64,000 nt of DNA, from NCBI GenBank assembly GCA_049116335.1, contig JAGDYZ010000005.1, positions 62,001 to 126,000 on the forward strand, read 5' to 3'. The position numbers and the translations under genes are program-made. The stretch's first letter is position 1, and each line of letters opens with the position of its first letter. Positions 51,384 to 60,078 of the stretch are shown piece after piece. Under the pieces are notes generated by a model. It was given only the letters and a program-made list of their open reading frames with translations. It was not told where the DNA came from and did not search any database. The stretch is from CANMIH01 sp049116335. Lineage in GTDB: Bacteria > Pseudomonadota > Alphaproteobacteria > Rhodobacterales > Rhodobacteraceae.

Positions 51384-51767
51384 ATGACCGTTGAGACTAA
51401 GATCGGGCAGGCCTGCCCTGAATGTTCAAGGATCAATGACGTTCTGAGCCGTGTGGGCGACAGATGGAGCCTTTTGATTGTTATGTCGCTCGAAAGATAC
51501 GGCGTTTTGCGGTTCAACGAACTCAAACGCAATCTGGGAATTTCTCAGCGTATGCTGAGCCTCAAGCTCCGGGACCTAGAGCGAGACGGGATGGTCAACA
51601 GGGCCCAATACCCAACCATCCCACCCAAAGTGGAATACACACTTACCCCGCTGGGCGAGTCGTTCAAAGAACCTGCCAAAGCCTTGGGCAAGTGGGCTCT
51701 CGATAATCTTCCTGAAATTGACGCCTCTCGCGAACGCTTTGACGCAGAAGTGGGTGTTGATGCCTAG
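51384..51767 (+). CDS. HxlR-family winged-helix regulator
   Basis: The 127-residue protein has the HxlR winged helix. It starts with a cysteine-bearing N-terminus (ACPECSRINDVLSRVGDRW), then LRFNELKRNLGISQRMLSLK as recognition region and VEYTLTPLGES as the wing. Cysteines near the N-terminus are often the redox or electrophile sensor in this family, and here C10 and C13 are present. It is divergent from the nitroreductase gene, its likely target, and overlaps the end of cmk by 4 bp. Confidence 0.92.
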   Translation: MTVETKIGQACPECSRINDVLSRVGDRWSLLIVMSLERYGVLRFNELKRNLGISQRMLSLKLRDLERDGMVNRAQYPTIPPKVEYTLTPLGESFKEPAKALGKWALDNLPEIDASRERFDAEVGVDA

Positions 51768-52369
51768 CGGCATGCCTCGATAACCGCGATTGCCTGAGCA
51801 ATTGCATCTTCGATCGAAAGGTCCGACGTATCCAATATCGTGGCATCCTCGGCCGCCTTCATCGGGGCGTCGGCGCGGTTCGCATCCCGCGCATCACGTT
51901 CTTTCACGTCGGCCAAAACAGTCGCTAAATTGTCCGCCTGCCCTTTGGCCGCCAATTCTGCAAACCGCCGTTGGGCACGCACCTCGGCAGAGGCCGTAAC
52001 ATAGAGCTTTGCATTGGCATCGGGGCAGATAACCGTCCCAATATCGCGCCCATCCAGCACGGCGCCCCCGGCTCGACGTGCAAAGACTCGCTGGAAATCC
52101 ACCAAGGCGGTCCGCACGTCGCCAATTGCAGCAACTTTTGAAGCGGCCTGTGCAACCTGAGGAGATCTGAGGTCAGATGCGTCAAGATCTTCCGCAGTCA
52201 ACGTGGTTGCGGCGACCAAGGGCTCAACCCCATCCAACGTCCGACGCCCCACAGCGCGATACAGCAGCCCGGTATCCAGATGGGCAAACCCAAAATGCGC
52301 AGCGACTGCTTTGCTAATCGTGCCTTTACCTGCCGCCGCAGGCCCATCAATCGCCACTGTAAACGCCAT
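51764..52369 (-). CDS. cmk: (d)CMP kinase
   Basis: The 201-residue protein phosphorylates CMP and dCMP with ATP. The P-loop is IDGPAAAGKGTISKAVA (7-23), the CMP-binding segment is DTGLLYRAVG, and the DGRDIGTVICPDA and late AVLADVKERDARDANR segments are the usual signatures. The ATG lies behind GGAGG. In relatives cmk is followed directly by rpsA; here four genes intervene. It lies 70 nt after the small membrane-protein gene on the same strand. Confidence 0.95.
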   Translation of the reverse strand: MAFTVAIDGPAAAGKGTISKAVAAHFGFAHLDTGLLYRAVGRRTLDGVEPLVAATTLTAEDLDASDLRSPQVAQAASKVAAIGDVRTALVDFQRVFARRAGGAVLDGRDIGTVICPDANAKLYVTASAEVRAQRRFAELAAKGQADNLATVLADVKERDARDANRADAPMKAAEDATILDTSDLSIEDAIAQAIAVIEACR

Positions 52370-52439
52370 TTTGGCCTCCTGAACTTCCGCCTTTGGCTAG
52401 ATCACCCGCGCTCCTAAGACAAGAGTAATGCTCGCGCTA

Positions 52440-52955
52440 CTACGCAAACCGATCCTGTTTCAACTTGCGCACCACCAGCCATAAAACGAGGGCAATCGAA
52501 ACACTTAGGAGAACAAACTTTGTTGTGGTGAACTGAGACGCCAAGCGGGCCGTTTCCTGCGAAAAATCAACCATTCCCGCACGCAGCAGTTCCTGGATCA
52601 GAGCATTCTCGCAAAGATCCATCACGACATACCCGGCGACGGGCACCAACAGAACAACACGCGACCAGAGATGAAACTGGGATGACGTCAGAAAGGTCAA
52701 GCGGCCAAGTACAAAGGCAAGCAATACGGGAAAGACCGTATCCACCCAGCGGACTTGGTTCTGATAAATCATGCGGCCCATCGGATCCAGATGGTGCAGG
52801 AACGCCCGCGCGTCATCCGGTGTGTACCCCAACAGGAGTAGATCAAAGGGCAAATTCCCACCCGCATGTGGCTTGATTTGAAAGACCAGCATCCAAACCA
52901 AAACCACATAGGTGGCGGCAGTGAGCGCCGCAATCAGGGCGCTCAACCGGGTCAT
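52440..52955 (-). CDS. Membrane protein of unknown function between aroA and cmk
   Basis: This 171-residue protein has four predicted membrane helices (about 8-28, 68-88, 100-120 and 140-163). It has a conserved-looking loop LGYTPDDARAFLHHLDPMGR between helices 1 and 2. I recognise no named family. It overlaps the end of aroA by 4 bp (stop and start as ATGA), so it is translated from the same message. A C-terminal basic tail (RKLKQDRF) suggests the inside location. Confidence 0.8.
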   Translation of the reverse strand: MTRLSALIAALTAATYVVLVWMLVFQIKPHAGGNLPFDLLLLGYTPDDARAFLHHLDPMGRMIYQNQVRWVDTVFPVLLAFVLGRLTFLTSSQFHLWSRVVLLVPVAGYVVMDLCENALIQELLRAGMVDFSQETARLASQFTTTKFVLLSVSIALVLWLVVRKLKQDRFA

Positions 52956-54307
52956 GCGGGCACAGCATCCCGGGTGATATCGGCGCCCAGGCCACCCATC
53001 AGATTTTCAAAAATCGGGAAAGACGTGGCAATTGGTCCACCATCATCCACCGACATTGGATTTTGGGTGGCAAAGCCCAGAACCATGAAGGACATCGCAA
53101 TGCGGTGATCAAGGTGGCTTTGGACAGTCACCCCGCCTTTGACACCACCATGGCCACAGCCGAAGACGGTCCACCAATCTTCACCTTCATCCACGGCAAC
53201 ACCCGCCGCGCGCAGGCCTGTGGCCATCGCATCGATCCGGTCGCTTTCTTTCACCCGCAACTCTTTAACGCCCGGCATATGGGTTTTGCCTTCAGCAAAA
53301 GAGGCAACAACCGACAGGATGGGATATTCATCGATCATCGAGGCCGCACGATGCGGCGGCACCTCAATCCCTTTAAGATTGGGTGAGAATTTGGCCCGCA
53401 AATCGGCCACGGGTTCACCGCCCTCTTCGCGCAGGTTCTCATAGGTCAGATCCGCGCCCATCTCTTTCAGAGTGGTGAACAGACCCGCCCGCGTTGGGTT
53501 CAAGCCAATATTCGGTACCAGCACATCCGAGCCTTCGGTGATGATTGCAGCGCAAACCGGGAACGCCGCCGAACTGGGATCACGTGGCACAACGATGGAC
53601 AAAGGATTGAACTCGGGGCGCCCCTGAAGCGTGATGACGCGGCCTTCGTTGGTTTCGACCGTTTCGATCTTCGCCCCAAACCCTGCGAGCATACGCTCTG
53701 AATGGTCACGTGTTGCTTCTTTTTCGATCACCACGGTTTCACCCGGCGCATTCAAGCCGGCCAACAACACTGCCGATTTCACCTGAGCCGAGGGCACGGG
53801 CACATCATACTGAACTGGCATTGGATCACGCGCACCAACCACAGTCATAGGCAGGCGCCCCCCTTGGCGGCCATATGACTTGGCACCAAACAGCGCTAGA
53901 GGATCTGTCACCCGCGCCATAGGGCGGCTGTTCAGGCTGGCATCACCGGTAAATGTGGCCGTGATCGGGCTGGTGGCCATGGCCCCCATAATCAAACGAA
54001 CACCGGTGCCCGAGTTGCCGCAATCAATCACATTCTCAGGCTCTGCAAACCCGCCAACACCCACACCCTGCACATGCCAGGTGTCGCCGCGCTTCTCGAC
54101 GGATGCCCCAAACGCTTGCATGGCTTTGCCGGTATCAAGGACGTCTTGCCCTTCGAGCAGGCCAGTGATTTTGGTTTCGCCAATGGTCATGGCCCCAAAA
54201 ATCAAAGAACGATGGGAGATGGACTTGTCCCCCGGCACATGCGCCTCGCCCTTCAAAGGGCCACAGGCGCGGGAAGTCATCGGGATCGGGGCACCATGGC
54301 TGGACAT
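52952..54307 (-). CDS. aroA: 3-phosphoshikimate 1-carboxyvinyltransferase (EPSP synthase), class II type
   Basis: From MSSHGAPI the protein has 451 residues and joins shikimate 3-phosphate to PEP in aromatic amino acid synthesis. Core motifs are PGDKSISHRSLIFGA (about 25-39), GNSGTGVRLIMG, SRPMARVTDPL and SAQVKSAVLLAGLNAPG. The last two place it with the class II group. ELRVKESDRI and a late HGG/DHRIAMSF segment complete the active site. The frame is open to 54394, but the ATG at 54307 fits the family length. It leads the aroA-membrane protein-cmk group. Confidence 0.95.
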   Translation of the reverse strand: MSSHGAPIPMTSRACGPLKGEAHVPGDKSISHRSLIFGAMTIGETKITGLLEGQDVLDTGKAMQAFGASVEKRGDTWHVQGVGVGGFAEPENVIDCGNSGTGVRLIMGAMATSPITATFTGDASLNSRPMARVTDPLALFGAKSYGRQGGRLPMTVVGARDPMPVQYDVPVPSAQVKSAVLLAGLNAPGETVVIEKEATRDHSERMLAGFGAKIETVETNEGRVITLQGRPEFNPLSIVVPRDPSSAAFPVCAAIITEGSDVLVPNIGLNPTRAGLFTTLKEMGADLTYENLREEGGEPVADLRAKFSPNLKGIEVPPHRAASMIDEYPILSVVASFAEGKTHMPGVKELRVKESDRIDAMATGLRAAGVAVDEGEDWWTVFGCGHGGVKGGVTVQSHLDHRIAMSFMVLGFATQNPMSVDDGGPIATSFPIFENLMGGLGADITRDAVPA

Positions 54308-54474
54308 TGTTGGGCGGTCTCCTATTCGCAGTCGTTTCGGTGATAAAACAAGTCTGCGGCCCTGTCCATGCGACGAAACACGAAAGGGAACCAACCCTTT
54401 AAAGCAAGACTGTTGCTCCCCTTCTTTCAGGACGTAAGAACCTTACAAAGAGGTGGCGCACTAGATGCGCACAA

Positions 54475-55188
54475 TCACAGACGGCGGAATGTCATGTAGT
54501 GCGGTGTACGACCTTCACGCAGAGCCTTTTGCTCATAGCGAGTGGAATTCCAATCGCTCCATGGGGTCCGCCAATCATCTGGCCCCTCTGCCAACCATTC
54601 GAAACCCGCTTTGGGCACTTCAATCAGCGTCTGACGCACGTAATCTGGGATGTCGGTCGCGACACGAAACTCGGCACCGGGTTTCATCGCGCGTGCCAGC
54701 GGTTGCAGATATTCCTGGGTGACCGCGCGCCGGCGGTGATGGCGTTTTTTCGGCCAGGGATCTGGATAAAGCAAAAAGGCCTTGTCCAAAGATGCCTCGG
54801 GCAGAACATCAAACAGATTCCGCACATCACCTGGGTGAACACGGATATTGGTCAATTCCTGCGCTCGTATTTTGCCCAACAACATTGCAACGACGTTCAT
54901 GAAGGGTTCGCACCCAATGATGCCGACATCAGGATAGGTGGCCGCCTGATGAACAAGATGCTCTCCTCCACCAAACCCGATCTCGAGCCATACGGGTTTG
55001 CCTTGAAACATCCCATCAAGGTCCAAAGGATTGCGGTCAGGATTGACATCCCAATCAACAGGGCCCGGCGACAATTCGGCCAGATCCTCATCCAGATAGG
55101 TCACCTGCGCCTTTTTCAGCGTCTTACCGTGCACACGGCCATAAAAGTTGCGCCATGGCGCGTCGGGATGTTTGTTTGAGGTGGTCAT
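54475..55188 (-). CDS. trmB: tRNA (guanine(46)-N7)-methyltransferase TrmB
   Basis: From MTTSNKHPD the protein has 237 residues. It methylates G46 in the tRNA variable loop using SAM. The SAM site is EIGFGGGEHLV (about 69-79), the acidic GCEPF loop follows, and the tRNA-contact DPWPKKRHHRRR (about 143-154) is fully conserved. In relatives metK is the direct neighbour; here a small gene and a chemotaxis receptor on the other strand lie between them. Confidence 0.95.
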   Translation of the reverse strand: MTTSNKHPDAPWRNFYGRVHGKTLKKAQVTYLDEDLAELSPGPVDWDVNPDRNPLDLDGMFQGKPVWLEIGFGGGEHLVHQAATYPDVGIIGCEPFMNVVAMLLGKIRAQELTNIRVHPGDVRNLFDVLPEASLDKAFLLYPDPWPKKRHHRRRAVTQEYLQPLARAMKPGAEFRVATDIPDYVRQTLIEVPKAGFEWLAEGPDDWRTPWSDWNSTRYEQKALREGRTPHYMTFRRL

Positions 55189-55327
55189 GCCGCCCTTTAG
55201 CCCAAGCAACGGCCCAGCACAATCCTATCCTAAATAGCTCAAACTGACCCAAATCCGGCCAGTGGCTTTTACGTGATTTTAAGCCCGCGTTGGATAGGGC
55301 TGCTTACATGAATATCACGTTCCCAGC

Positions 55328-55633
55328 ATGACCCCTGTTCTCTCTTTGCTCTCAGCAACTGGTGTTGCTCTCGTTTTGACTATGGTTTCCGTTGGCCTTT
55401 CGCTGACCGCGACTCGTCTCGAAGCGGGTGACCTAGTGTTAGTTGTTGCAGCACCTTGGGGGCCACAAGCCCATGACATCATTCAATCCTCTGGATTGAA
55501 TGAGACTTATCCTGTGCGAGCCCCCCTCGGTGGTTTGACACAGCTAAGCACCCCTTCGGATGCAGGTCGTTTGAGAGAAAACGGGGCGTGGTTGTTGCTG
55601 GATGGGAAAAGGATTGCGGCATTATGTCAATGA
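55328..55633 (+). CDS. Small protein of unknown function upstream of the chemotaxis receptor
   Basis: The 101-residue protein has one N-terminal hydrophobic segment (about 3-27, possibly an uncleaved anchor or signal) and a soluble remainder with LVVAAPWGPQAHDIIQSSGL. I recognise no family. Its stop codon overlaps the start of the methyl-accepting protein by 10 bp, so the two are probably one transcript. No other clue to function is seen. Confidence 0.62.
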   Translation: MTPVLSLLSATGVALVLTMVSVGLSLTATRLEAGDLVLVVAAPWGPQAHDIIQSSGLNETYPVRAPLGGLTQLSTPSDAGRLRENGAWLLLDGKRIAALCQ

Positions 55634-57204
55634 CTTCGGCTGCTTCGGGAGTGAAGCAAAATAGACAGATTCAGATCTTCAGCAGCATTCTGCTCGCACC
55701 ATGGCCCACCTTGGTTGCGCTTTTTCTGAATCCAGCAGTTGGCTGGATGGGTTTGACGATCTGCAGTTTGGTTGTCATTGCCGTGACGCTTTCCGCCCAC
55801 AAATTTGGAGATGAAATAGCCAAATATCTCTACGCTCTTGGCCTTGTCACTCAATGTGTGTTGTTCACGGCATCGCTGGCGGGACATGCGTGGCAGATCG
55901 ATTCGCACATGCTGTACTTTGTCGTGATCGCGATTTCTTCCACCATGTATGATCGCAATGTTTTGCTCTTCACGGCAGGCGTCATTGCAGTGCATCACCT
56001 GACGCTGACTTTTGCATTGCCGATATTGGTCTATCCAGATGGCACCTTAATGTCGAACGTCCAACGTACCGTGTTCCACGCCGTTGTCGTTGTCACGGAA
56101 ACCGCAGCACTCACCATCAGCATTTATCAAAAACAAGCCGCCGACCGCACCGTCACAGCCGAAAGCGAAGCCGCACGGGAGCAGACACGACTGGCTCAGG
56201 AGGCGCGACAGGAAGCTACGGAAAGTCGTGTGGCAACCGAACAGGTCGTCGCGACACTGTCAAATCATCTGGCCCGTTTGTCCGATGGCGATCTCACTGC
56301 TCAAATCCAGTCTCCATTTCCCGACGCGCAAGACCAGATTCGGATAGACTTCAATCAGACCGTTGGAAATCTGAATGTGGTTATGGACCGCTTGGCCTCT
56401 GTCGCTGGCAACATTCGCCGCGGTGCCACAGAGATTAGCTCGGCCTCGACAAATCTATCCCAACGCACGGAAAACCAAGCCGCGACATTAGAACAATCAG
56501 CGGCTGCTTTAGAAGAAATGACTTCGGGGGTCTCTCAAGCTGCGGAAGGTGCTCAGCAGGTCGAAAGCCAGATGAACACCGCCCGCGAAGAAACTCTGAC
56601 GAGCGAATCTGTGGTGCAAGAAGCGGTTCAGGCGATGAACGAAATCGAGACCAGCGCCACCCAGATCTCGCAGATCATCGGCGTCATCGACAGCATCGCC
56701 TTCCAGACCAGCCTTTTGGCTTTGAACGCAGGTGTAGAAGCGGCACGCGCAGGTGAAGCCGGTGGCGGATTTGCGGTTGTAGCCTCAGAGGTGCGCGGTC
56801 TCGCTCAGCGATCGGCCGAGTCTGCTCTGGAAATCAAAGCCCTGATCGATCAAAGTGCGGGCCATGTTGAACAAGGCGTCGAACAGGTGGGTCGAGCCGG
56901 CAAAGCCTTGGCCGATATTCGGGGTCAGGTGTCTGCCATCGCCCAGCAGATCAGTAGCATCGCCGAGAGTGCATCGACCCAGAGCTCTGGTTTGAAAGAA
57001 ATCAACACAGGCATGACTCACCTGGACACCGTCACCCAGCAGAACGCTGCTATGGTTGAACAATCAACCGCCGCCTGTCAGCTCCTGCAGCGCGATGCAG
57101 GTGAACTTGCCGAGATTGTGGCGCAGTTCAAACTGACAGATGTTACGGCGTCTCCGACTGCCGACGAAGATCACCTTGACGCGGAATGGCAAAAGATTGC
57201 CTAG
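55624..57204 (+). CDS. Methyl-accepting chemotaxis protein with membrane-embedded N-terminus
   Basis: The 526-residue protein starts inside the end of the preceding gene (a second ATG lies two codons later). The N-terminal region (about 20-165) has five or six hydrophobic segments with short loops and no periplasmic sensor domain. A HAMP-like linker follows (about 190-270), then a signalling domain. The hairpin tip has DSIAFQTSLLALNAGVEAAR (about 360-379) and GGFAVVASEVRGLAQRSAE, the CheA/CheW contact region. Paired Gln/Glu methylation-like sites occur near 285-320. It could sense membrane state or ligands within the membrane. It is monocistronic with the small gene. Confidence 0.92.
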   Translation: MSMTSAASGVKQNRQIQIFSSILLAPWPTLVALFLNPAVGWMGLTICSLVVIAVTLSAHKFGDEIAKYLYALGLVTQCVLFTASLAGHAWQIDSHMLYFVVIAISSTMYDRNVLLFTAGVIAVHHLTLTFALPILVYPDGTLMSNVQRTVFHAVVVVTETAALTISIYQKQAADRTVTAESEAAREQTRLAQEARQEATESRVATEQVVATLSNHLARLSDGDLTAQIQSPFPDAQDQIRIDFNQTVGNLNVVMDRLASVAGNIRRGATEISSASTNLSQRTENQAATLEQSAAALEEMTSGVSQAAEGAQQVESQMNTAREETLTSESVVQEAVQAMNEIETSATQISQIIGVIDSIAFQTSLLALNAGVEAARAGEAGGGFAVVASEVRGLAQRSAESALEIKALIDQSAGHVEQGVEQVGRAGKALADIRGQVSAIAQQISSIAESASTQSSGLKEINTGMTHLDTVTQQNAAMVEQSTAACQLLQRDAGELAEIVAQFKLTDVTASPTADEDHLDAEWQKIA

Positions 57205-57227
57205 CAGGCCACAATCCACATACGCTC

Positions 57228-57265
57228 AAAAAAAAGGCCGCGCATTTCAGCGCGGCCTTTTTTTT
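57228..57265. terminator. Strong bidirectional terminator between the chemotaxis receptor and metK
   Basis: AAGGCCGCGC and GCGCGGCCTT pair exactly around a 6-nt loop, flanked by eight A residues on one side and eight T residues on the other. It serves the plus-strand receptor gene and the convergent metK gene. Confidence 0.95.
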
Positions 57266-57292
57266 GATGTTTCAGAAACGAGGTGATTTGGA

Positions 57293-58471
57293 TCACACCG
57301 CGCGCTTCAGGGCTTCAACCAGATCGTCGCGTTCCCAGCTAAAGCCGCCATCGGCCTCAGGGGCCCGGCCAAAGTGGCCATAGGCCGCGGTGCGTTGATA
57401 AATCGGTTTATTCAGCTCGAGATGTGTGCGGATGCCCCGAGGGGTCAGATCCATGATCTGAGGAATGGCCTGTTCAATGTCACGTGCCTCGACCTGCCCG
57501 GTTCCATGGGTATCAACATAGATGGACAGAGGCTTGGCGACACCAATTGCATAGGACAACTGAACCGTACAGCGATCCGCCATACCAGCGGCCACAACAT
57601 TCTTTGCCAGATACCGCGCCGCATAAGCCGCTGAGCGGTCGACTTTGGTTGGGTCTTTACCCGAGAAAGCCCCCCCGCCATGAGGCGCGGCACCGCCGTA
57701 GGTATCAACGATGATCTTACGCCCCGTCAAACCGGCATCACCGTCTGGCCCGCCAATCACAAATTTGCCTGTCGGGTTGACGTGCCATTCAGTCTGATCT
57801 GTCAGCCAGCCATCCGGCAGACTTTCCCGGATGTAAGGCTCAACAATCTCGCGGATATCCGCACTGGATAGGGTTTCATCGAGATGCTGGGTCGACAGCA
57901 CAAGTGAGCTCACACCAACGGGTTTTCCATCGCGATAGATGACCGACAGCTGGGACTTGGCATCTGGGCCAAGCACAGCCTCAGTGCCATCTTTGCGCAC
58001 CTCAGCAAGACGACGCAGAATTGCGTGGCTGTACTGAATAGGAGCGGGCATAAGCGCCTCGGTCTCATTGGTCGCATAGCCAAACATGATCCCTTGGTCA
58101 CCGGCGCCTTCGTCCCCGCGTTCGCCCGTCACACCCTGCGCAATATGCGCAGATTGTTCGTGCAGAAGGTTGGTGATTTCGCAGGTTTCATGATGAAACT
58201 TGTCCTGCTCATAGCCAATGTCCTTGATACAGGCGCGTGCGATCTCATCGATCTTGCCCATATATTCGGTCAGCTTGTCTTGATCCGTCAGACCAACTTC
58301 GCCACCAATTACAACACGGTTGGTGGTTGCAAAAGTTTCACAGGCCACACGCGCCAAGGGATCTTGCGCCAAGAAAGCGTCGAGAATGGCATCAGAAATG
58401 CGATCACACACTTTATCGGGATGTCCCTCTGACACGGATTCAGAGGTGAAAGTATAGTTCAGTCTGGACAT
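57293..58471 (-). CDS. metK: S-adenosylmethionine synthetase
   Basis: The 392-residue enzyme makes SAM from methionine and ATP. The N-terminus FTSESVSEGHPDKVCDRISD is the family opening; the methionine loop GDEGAGDQGIMFGYA (about 120-134), the P-loop-like GGGAFSGKDPTKVDRSAAY and GTGQVE are all present. The ATG is preceded by GGAG, which lies inside the SAM/SAH riboswitch. The gene is thereby regulated by its own product. It follows lnt on the same strand after 86 nt. Confidence 0.97.
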   Translation of the reverse strand: MSRLNYTFTSESVSEGHPDKVCDRISDAILDAFLAQDPLARVACETFATTNRVVIGGEVGLTDQDKLTEYMGKIDEIARACIKDIGYEQDKFHHETCEITNLLHEQSAHIAQGVTGERGDEGAGDQGIMFGYATNETEALMPAPIQYSHAILRRLAEVRKDGTEAVLGPDAKSQLSVIYRDGKPVGVSSLVLSTQHLDETLSSADIREIVEPYIRESLPDGWLTDQTEWHVNPTGKFVIGGPDGDAGLTGRKIIVDTYGGAAPHGGGAFSGKDPTKVDRSAAYAARYLAKNVVAAGMADRCTVQLSYAIGVAKPLSIYVDTHGTGQVEARDIEQAIPQIMDLTPRGIRTHLELNKPIYQRTAAYGHFGRAPEADGGFSWERDDLVEALKRAV

Positions 58472-58474
58472 GAT

Positions 58475-58521
58475 TGCTCCATTGGAAAGTCGCTGTCACG
58501 CCAGGAAGCCGTTGTGACAGA
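58475..58521 (-). promoter_or_regulatory. SAM/SAH riboswitch overlapping the metK ribosome binding site
   Basis: On the minus strand TGTCAC (near 58514-58519) and GTGACA (near 58492-58497) form the stem, with the loop AACGGCTTCCTGGC between them. The downstream CCAATGGAGCA (58475-58485) can pair with the loop and contains the metK Shine-Dalgarno GGAG. This is the SAM/SAH class, which controls translation by hiding the ribosome binding site when SAM or SAH is bound. It is known mainly from Rhodobacterales upstream of metK. Confidence 0.93.
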
Positions 58522-58557
58522 ATGATGAGCGGCCACTAGAGCCTGTTTCGGGGGCAG

Positions 58558-60078
58558 TCAATCTTTATCGCGATGGAATGGCCGAAAGAGACCAAAACAG
58601 GCAAGAAAGAGCAAGATGAGCACCGGTAGATCACCGACCTTTGAATATAACGTTAAACGCGCGGGCGATGGCAACGGAGCATCCACAAATCCAGCCTGCC
58701 CTAGGCCAAGCTGTGCAATGATTCTACCTGCCCCATCGATGACGGCAGAAACGCCAGTATTGGCTGCGCGTAACATCGGAAGACCCTGTTCAATTGCTCG
58801 AATACGCGCCTGAACCAGATGCTGATACGGTCCAGATCGTTCACCGAACCAAGCATCATTGGTGATTTGAAGCAAGAAATCCGCCCGTTCCGGAGAACGA
58901 TATACATCTTGAGGAAACACGGCCTCATAACAGATCAGCGGAAGGGCTTTGCCTAGGTCCCCCAGATCGAGCAGGCGCGGCCCTGGCCCCGCAGAATAGC
59001 CCCCCCCGGCTCGGGCCGCCAGTCCTGCAATATTCCACCGCTCAAAAACGGCTGCCGCAGGCATATATTCTCCAAAGGGGACCAAGTGATGTTTGTCGTA
59101 GATCTGAGACAGGCGGCCCTGATCATCCACCACCGCAAGCGAGTTGAAAAAGCGGTCTCCTTCGAGACGCTGAACACCCGTCACAACCTGTGCTGCGCCA
59201 GCTGCACCTGACACAACTGAAAGAGCATTTCCTGCGCGATGCAACAGCATCGGCAAAGCTGTCTCAGGCCAGACCACCAACTTTGGTGCATCCTGCTGTG
59301 CGGGTTCTGCCGTGAAGCCAACCGAACGATCGAAAAACATCGAAACCAGATCTGGGTCCCATTTCTGATGCTGAGGAGCATTGGGCTGAACAAGCCGCAC
59401 CACGGGGCGCTGCGACAGATCCTCTTCGGGAGGAACCAGCATCCAGCCAACAGACAGCAAAACCAATAGAACTGTAATTCCAAGCGCTGCGGGCAGAACA
59501 CGGGGCACCCCACCGGATAGGGCAACGGCAAAAAGCGCCGCGACCGAAAAGGTGAGAAAGTTCAATCCGTGTGGACCAACAAGCGAGACCCATTGGATCA
59601 CATCGATCGGCGCCCAAAGATAAGAGACCAAAGCCCAAGGAAATCCCGTCAGTACATAGGCTCTGGCAAGCTCCGCAGCGGTCCAGGCAATGACGAGGGC
59701 CAGACTAGACCTGCCGACGGCATGTCCCGCGACCCAAAAGGCCAGCGCCCAGAACAAAGCCATCCCCCCGGCCATCCCAAGTAGGGCAAACGGTGCCATC
59801 CAACCGGTTGTGGCCGCATCAACAAAAAACGGCTCAACAATCCACGCCAGGGTAACGCCGAAATACCCCAACCCGATCATCCAGCCGGTTCCAACGGCCG
59901 ATGTGCTTTTCGCCGAGGCATTAAAAAGCCAAAACACCAGCGTCAGTGCCGCCAGACCAAGATACCAGTGATTATATGGCGCCTGACCAAGAGCAAGCAA
60001 AACCCCAGCCCCAAAAGCCAGGGGCAAACGTGTCCAAAGCGGAAGAGACCGAGACGCGACAAGCGCGCCATCAGACAT
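58558..60078 (-). CDS. lnt: Apolipoprotein N-acyltransferase
   Basis: The 506-residue integral membrane enzyme adds the third acyl chain to the N-terminal cysteine of lipoproteins. About six N-terminal helices and one C-terminal helix enclose the nitrilase-like domain. The catalytic glutamate is in VVWPETALP, the lysine in DKHHLVPFGEY and the nucleophile cysteine in LICYEAVFP. It overlaps the end of corC by 8 bp (coupled). The MSDG start fits the family. Confidence 0.94.
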   Translation of the reverse strand: MSDGALVASRSLPLWTRLPLAFGAGVLLALGQAPYNHWYLGLAALTLVFWLFNASAKSTSAVGTGWMIGLGYFGVTLAWIVEPFFVDAATTGWMAPFALLGMAGGMALFWALAFWVAGHAVGRSSLALVIAWTAAELARAYVLTGFPWALVSYLWAPIDVIQWVSLVGPHGLNFLTFSVAALFAVALSGGVPRVLPAALGITVLLVLLSVGWMLVPPEEDLSQRPVVRLVQPNAPQHQKWDPDLVSMFFDRSVGFTAEPAQQDAPKLVVWPETALPMLLHRAGNALSVVSGAAGAAQVVTGVQRLEGDRFFNSLAVVDDQGRLSQIYDKHHLVPFGEYMPAAAVFERWNIAGLAARAGGGYSAGPGPRLLDLGDLGKALPLICYEAVFPQDVYRSPERADFLLQITNDAWFGERSGPYQHLVQARIRAIEQGLPMLRAANTGVSAVIDGAGRIIAQLGLGQAGFVDAPLPSPARLTLYSKVGDLPVLILLFLACFGLFRPFHRDKD

